Shown one piece after another: positions 6,261-9,338 of a DNA stretch of 9,338 nt. This DNA comes from Deltaproteobacteria bacterium (lineage in GTDB: Bacteria > Myxococcota_A > UBA796 > UBA2385): contig WGAH01000914.1 in the NCBI GenBank assembly GCA_015489145.1, forward strand, positions 1-9,338. The letters are read 5' to 3'. How positions within the stretch are numbered: the stretch's first letter is position 1; every line of letters begins with the position of its first letter. Both the position numbers and the translations under genes were made by a program. Below the pieces are notes generated by a model. It did not search any database. It saw nothing but the letters and a program-made list of their open reading frames with translations, and had not been told where the DNA came from.

Positions 6261-7114
6261 TGGGCTGGAACCAGAACACCGTCCCCAAGAGCTACGTCGC
6301 CCTGCCGGCGGTGGGGCGGATCCAGGCGAAGGGCCCCGAGGCCGCGGGGCTGCACGACCGCATCCTCCCGGGCCGCATCACCGGCACCCTCACCTTCGAC
6401 ATCGTGGCGGTCGACCCGGTTCGCGTGGGCTCGGGCCGGCCCGAGCGGGTCGGCGGCGACAAGCTCGTGCCCGGCATCGTCTTCGGGCCCGGCAACCAGC
6501 CGGTGATCCCCGGCTCCTCGATCAAGGGCATGCTGCGCTCGCTGGCCGAGGCCCTCGGCGGCGGCTGCGACACCCAGGACTGCCGGCCGCCCTGCGTGGT
6601 GTGCGCCCTGTTCGGCCAGATCAGCGGGAACCGGCAGCTCATGGGCCGCATCGGCTTCGGCGACGCGACGCCCCCCGGCAAGAAGGACGTCCGCCTCAGC
6701 CTGGCGAGCACCCCCCGCGGCTTCCGCCCGCGCCGGCCGGTGGGGCGGCGCTGGTACCGGCCGGTCCAGGCCCCGGACGCCAAGAAGATCCAGCAGCTCG
6801 CCGTCACCCCGAACTCGCGCTTTCGCGGGCGCTGGCAGCTCGTCAACGTGCGCCCCGACGAGCTCGGCCTCGTGCTCACCGCCGCGGGTTTCGACGGCAG
6901 CTTCCTGCCGCGCATCGGCGGCGGCAAGTACGCCGGCCTCGGGCGGGTCCGCTTCGAGCCCGTCGAGGCGCGCCTGCGCGGCGACTACCGCACCGGCCGC
7001 TGGACGGTCCTGTCCGGCGAGGACCTCCAGCAGCACATCGACCAGTGGCGCAAGGCGTGGAAGCCGCCCGAGGGGGCCAACCGCGTCCTCGCCGTGCTCC
7101 GGGGGAAGGCATGA
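6260..7114 (+). CDS. cas7: Cas7-like RAMP subunit, TIGR03986/Cmr6-like, apparently lacking the catalytic Asp (fourth Cas7 domain)
   Basis: This 284-residue RAMP protein differs from the other two free Cas7 genes. Before the core it has about 38 residues including KSYVALP, reminiscent of the YNFVPLP start of the TIGR03986 family of CRISPR RAMP proteins. The core then has VIPGSSIKGMLRSLAE (82-97) and a tight Cys cluster C103/C108/C112/C115 followed by ALFG. Next come RIGFGDA, a basic GFRPRRPVGRRWY segment and the glycine-rich IGGGKYAGLG loop. In place of the Asp found 20 residues before the loop Gly in the other domains it has V70, within KLVPGIVF; D67 is three residues off. It is probably a backbone or crRNA 3'-end subunit that binds but does not cut RNA. 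The ATG at 6260 overlaps the preceding TGA by one base (GGGAG at 6248-6252), which settles the start. Confidence 0.85.
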   Translation: MGWNQNTVPKSYVALPAVGRIQAKGPEAAGLHDRILPGRITGTLTFDIVAVDPVRVGSGRPERVGGDKLVPGIVFGPGNQPVIPGSSIKGMLRSLAEALGGGCDTQDCRPPCVVCALFGQISGNRQLMGRIGFGDATPPGKKDVRLSLASTPRGFRPRRPVGRRWYRPVQAPDAKKIQQLAVTPNSRFRGRWQLVNVRPDELGLVLTAAGFDGSFLPRIGGGKYAGLGRVRFEPVEARLRGDYRTGRWTVLSGEDLQQHIDQWRKAWKPPEGANRVLAVLRGKA

Positions 7115-7623
7115 TCGTCAGCAGCAGCAGGAGCGAACCCGGCCTGTGGGCCCAGCGGGGGCTCAGCCCGGCCCAGGTCAAGGCCATGGTCCAGCTCGTC
7201 TGGACCATGCAGAAGAACCTCTCCGCCTACCAGACCCCGCGCACCGGCGAGCCCGTCGACCCGAGCCACGTCGGCACCCTGCACGCCGCCGCGGTGGACG
7301 CCGGCAGCGTGAAGGGCTTCCTCGCCATCGTGAACGCCCTGCCGCGGTCCTACGTCGGTCGCTACACGAAGTCCGCCGGCCCGCAGCTCGACAAGGCCTG
7401 CAAGGAAACCCGGGCGCTGGTGGACCGCCTGGTCCGAGGTCCGCTGCAGGACGCCGACGAGGACACCCGGCTCTACGCCGTGCGCTGGTGCCTGGGCTGG
7501 GTGCGGCGGCTGCTGAGCGCCGAGGAAAAGAAGAAGCAGCAGAACCGCGGCGGCGGCAACCGGGGCGGCGGCAACCGGGGCCGCCACGGCAAGGGCGGCA
7601 AGCCCTGGGGCGGCCGGCGGTAG
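7111..7623 (+). CDS. Second small helical subunit (candidate Cas11) with RGG-rich tail
   Basis: This 170-residue protein starts at an ATG overlapping the previous stop (ATGA) with GGGGGAAGG just upstream. Its first 135 residues look all-helical. The stretch VDAGSVKGFLAIVNALP (62-78) and the helix RLYAVRWCLGWVRRLLSAEEKK resemble, loosely, the two Csm2 hallmarks seen more clearly in the gene at 4089. Residues 136-170 are low-complexity and very basic: a KKK stretch, three NRGG/NRGR units and a GKGGKPWGGRR end. RGG-type tails commonly bind RNA. Size, predicted helicity and position in a type III operon fit a second Cas11, but the sequence match is weak. It could instead be a III-D accessory protein of unknown role. 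Confidence 0.55.
   Translation: MIVSSSRSEPGLWAQRGLSPAQVKAMVQLVWTMQKNLSAYQTPRTGEPVDPSHVGTLHAAAVDAGSVKGFLAIVNALPRSYVGRYTKSAGPQLDKACKETRALVDRLVRGPLQDADEDTRLYAVRWCLGWVRRLLSAEEKKKQQNRGGGNRGGGNRGRHGKGGKPWGGRR
7543..7587 (+). repeat. Three tandem 15-base units encoding the RGG-like tail
   Basis: Units at 7543-7557, 7558-7572 and 7573-7587 each begin AACCG. The first two differ at one base (position 6 of the unit) and encode NRGGG twice; the third encodes NRGRH. The near-identity suggests recent slippage expansion within the coding region, kept in frame. Confidence 0.75.
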
Positions 7624-7636
7624 CCGGGGAGGGACG

Positions 7637-9241
7637 ATGGCCGCGCTCGACGAACTTCGCAACACCTGGGCGGACCTTCGGGACGCGCTTCGCGACGCGC
7701 GAAAGGCCATCGAGGAGGCGCACGAGGACGACGCCTCGTGGCTCTGGAAACCCGAAGACTACCTTTATTCCGCCTTTCCCCAGGAGCTCGGCGCCGCGAG
7801 GCCGGAAGCGCCCGAGGGTTCCGGCGGCCTGCTCGTGGTGGTGGTCGGCTCCTCGCTGCACCCGCTGCTGCTCACGGTGGCCCTGCACCGCCCCGAGCGC
7901 GTGCTCCTCGTCGCCTCCGACACCGGGGCGGGCACCGGGTGGGCGGCGAAGCTCCAGCGGCTCCTCGCCCACGACGAGTTCGCCCGCGTCGCCGGCTTCC
8001 GGCCCCGCGTCCACCAGGTCGCCGTCGAGCCCGACGACGCCCTGGCCGCCCTGCCCCCGCTGGTCGCGGCGATTCGCGAGGCCCGGCGGGGCGACGAGCG
8101 CGTGGTGGTCGACATCACCGGCGGGCGCAAGCCCATGGTGGCCGCCGCCTTCCTCGCCGCCATCGAGCTCGACCTCGAGACGAGCTACGTCGCCGCCGAG
8201 TTCGACCCGGAAGTGCCCTGGGTGAAGCCCGGCACGATGCGCCTGCGCGAGTTCGTCGACCCCGGCGCCGCCCTCGCCCTGCGGCGCCGGCGCGAGGTGC
8301 GCCGAGCCGTCGAGGATCGGCGGTTCGACGACGCGGAGAAGCTGCTCGACGAGATGCTCGAGGAGCTTCAATCGGCTCCCGAGGAGTACCAGGCGTACGC
8401 GGGCATCGCCGAAGTGCAGGACACCCGCAAGCTCGTCGCGGCCCTCGCGGCCTGGTCCCACGCCCGCTACGCCAAGGCGATGGAGGGCCTGGGCGAGGAG
8501 GCGCCCGAGAGCGTGAAGGCGCTCGGCGCAAGGTGGGAGGAACTCCGGCGCGGCGGCCCGCGAAGCCTCGCCCGCAACCTCCTCGACGCGCCGGAGCTGC
8601 ACGCCCGCTACCTCCTCGACGCCCTGCGCTGGTTGCGCCGGCAGGATGGTTTCCCGGCCCGCGACCGCTTCCTGCGGGCCTTCGCCCTCGGCGACTTCGC
8701 CATCGAGGGGGTGTTTCGGGCGTGGCTGCTGGCCGGCGAGGTCGCGGTCGAGGCGAAGTGGGCCGACGGCCGAAGCGCCGAGGGCCGCCCGGCGAACTGC
8801 GCCACCGACAGCCGTCGCCGGAACATGGTCAGCGCGGTCATCAGCGGGCTGGGCGGCCGGAACGTCGCCGACCTCGTGAGCGGACTGGCCGGCAGCGCGA
8901 CCGGATACCCGACCTCCAGGCTGTTCGAGACGCGCTTCTTCGGCGACGAGCACAAGAACTCGCGCGCGCCGGAGATGAACGCGGTCGTCCTGCGCGAGGA
9001 CCCGCCGCTGGCGAGCGCCGCCCCCTGGAGCGGGGGCCACGACCACCGCGCCCTTCGCAACGCCTGCGCCCACGATCTCGCCGTCGTCTCCGAACAAGAC
9101 GTCGATGCCATCGTCGAGGCCCTCGGATCGCTGGTGCCCGAGGCCATCGCCGTGATCGCGCCGAACCTGGCGGGCACGCCGGCCGACGAGCCCGCGGACG
9201 AGCGCCGCCTGTTCGAGCGACTCGGGGCGCGCCTCCGGTGA
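7637..9241 (+). CDS. CARF-HEPN ribonuclease, Csm6-like (Cas02710 family)
   Basis: This 534-residue protein is the likely cyclic-oligoadenylate-activated RNase of the locus. After about 60 mostly charged, probably helical residues, a CARF domain runs from roughly 63 to 220. Its first strand is GGLLVVVVGSS and it carries the CARF ligand motif D159-I-T-G-G-R-K-P-M167, the usual DxTGGTKPM with Arg for Thr. A charged helical linker follows (RRREVRRAVEDRRFDDAEKLL, near 215-235). The C-terminal half is HEPN-like, with the RNase signature R474-N-A-C-A-H479 (R-x4-H) in LRNACAH. Such proteins act as dimers, with ligand at the CARF interface switching on the HEPN site for non-specific RNA cutting. The gene begins 13 bases after the previous stop with a strong GGGGAGGG and is co-directional with the complex genes, so it is probably co-expressed. 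No membrane segment is evident; the VVVV run is the first CARF strand. Confidence 0.85.
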   Translation: MAALDELRNTWADLRDALRDARKAIEEAHEDDASWLWKPEDYLYSAFPQELGAARPEAPEGSGGLLVVVVGSSLHPLLLTVALHRPERVLLVASDTGAGTGWAAKLQRLLAHDEFARVAGFRPRVHQVAVEPDDALAALPPLVAAIREARRGDERVVVDITGGRKPMVAAAFLAAIELDLETSYVAAEFDPEVPWVKPGTMRLREFVDPGAALALRRRREVRRAVEDRRFDDAEKLLDEMLEELQSAPEEYQAYAGIAEVQDTRKLVAALAAWSHARYAKAMEGLGEEAPESVKALGARWEELRRGGPRSLARNLLDAPELHARYLLDALRWLRRQDGFPARDRFLRAFALGDFAIEGVFRAWLLAGEVAVEAKWADGRSAEGRPANCATDSRRRNMVSAVISGLGGRNVADLVSGLAGSATGYPTSRLFETRFFGDEHKNSRAPEMNAVVLREDPPLASAAPWSGGHDHRALRNACAHDLAVVSEQDVDAIVEALGSLVPEAIAVIAPNLAGTPADEPADERRLFERLGARLR

Positions 9242-9338
9242 GCCCCTCCGTCCCGGAAGGCGGCGCGCCTCCACCGGCCGGCTCGCTGCTCGACCTGCCG
9301 GTGACGCGCCTGGCGATCCCCCTGGTGCCCCGGCGGCC
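9238..9338 (+). CDS. 5' end of a further operon gene, possibly cas6
   Basis: A GTG at 9238 overlaps the preceding stop (GTGA) and opens a frame of 33 complete codons with no stop before the right edge. Nearly every third position is G or C, as in the neighbours. A second in-frame GTG at 9301 is an alternative start, and no clear Shine-Dalgarno is seen for the first. After a Pro/Gly-rich start, residues 17-33 read LLDLPVTRLAIPLVPRR, which looks like the first strand of a RAMP fold. Some Cas6 proteins start in this way, and no other crRNA-processing nuclease is present in the window. The identification is a guess from context and a few residues. Confidence 0.4.
   Translation, partial: MSPSVPEGGAPPPAGSLLDLPVTRLAIPLVPRR

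Noticed and set aside
7829..7855. Hydrophobic run LLVVVVG as a possible membrane segment in the CARF-HEPN protein
   Set aside because: It is short, followed by GSSLHPLLL, and sits exactly where the first strand of the CARF fold is expected.
1..9338. CRISPR array or direct repeats with spacers
   Set aside because: No regularly spaced repeat of 25-40 bases is visible. The only repeats are the 9-base pair before cas10 and the 15-base coding units at 7543-7587.

Overview
The window is very G+C-rich bacterial DNA (roughly three-quarters G+C by eye, with G or C at nearly every third codon position). It holds most of a type III CRISPR-Cas interference operon. Base composition would fit Myxococcota/Deltaproteobacteria-like or other high-GC lineages, but nothing in the window fixes the host. 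No CRISPR array, cas1 or cas2 lies inside it.

Layout. At 1-111 (minus strand) is the 5' end of a divergently transcribed gene whose N-terminus resembles the Csx2/Cas_DxTHG group of CARF proteins. A 356-base divergent intergenic region (112-467) carries a possible promoter and a possible 47-codon leader ORF. From 468 to the right edge all genes lie on the plus strand, most with start and stop codons overlapping by 1-8 bases: cas10 (GGDD present, no HD domain); a two-RAMP fusion, Cas7 then Csx10 (the Cas5-like subunit of type III-D); a Csm2/Cas11-like small subunit; three separate Cas7-like RAMP genes; a second, unlike small helical protein with an RGG-rich tail (candidate second Cas11); a CARF-HEPN RNase of the Csm6-like Cas02710 type; and the first 33 codons of another gene, possibly cas6.

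How they fit together. Csx10, a backbone made of different single-gene Cas7 proteins, and Cys-rich clusters inside each Cas7 place the locus in or beside subtype III-D. The expected complex is Cas10 and Csx10 at the crRNA 5'-tag end, four non-identical Cas7 domains along the guide and target, and one or two types of Cas11 lining the inner filament. Three of the four Cas7 domains keep an Asp at the position of the Csm3 target-RNA cleavage residue; the fourth appears to lack it. Cas10 lacks the HD DNase but keeps the cyclase motif, so the likely output is cyclic oligoadenylate acting on the CARF-HEPN RNase and perhaps on the divergent CARF protein.

Most notable: two different small-subunit genes bracketing three Cas7 genes; a Cas7-Csx10 fusion followed directly by a separate cas11, which looks like an unfused counterpart of the Cas7-Cas5-Cas11 fusion known in type III-D2; an RGG tail on the second small subunit; and two CARF proteins on either side of the complex genes, whose translation starts share an identical 14-base stretch.
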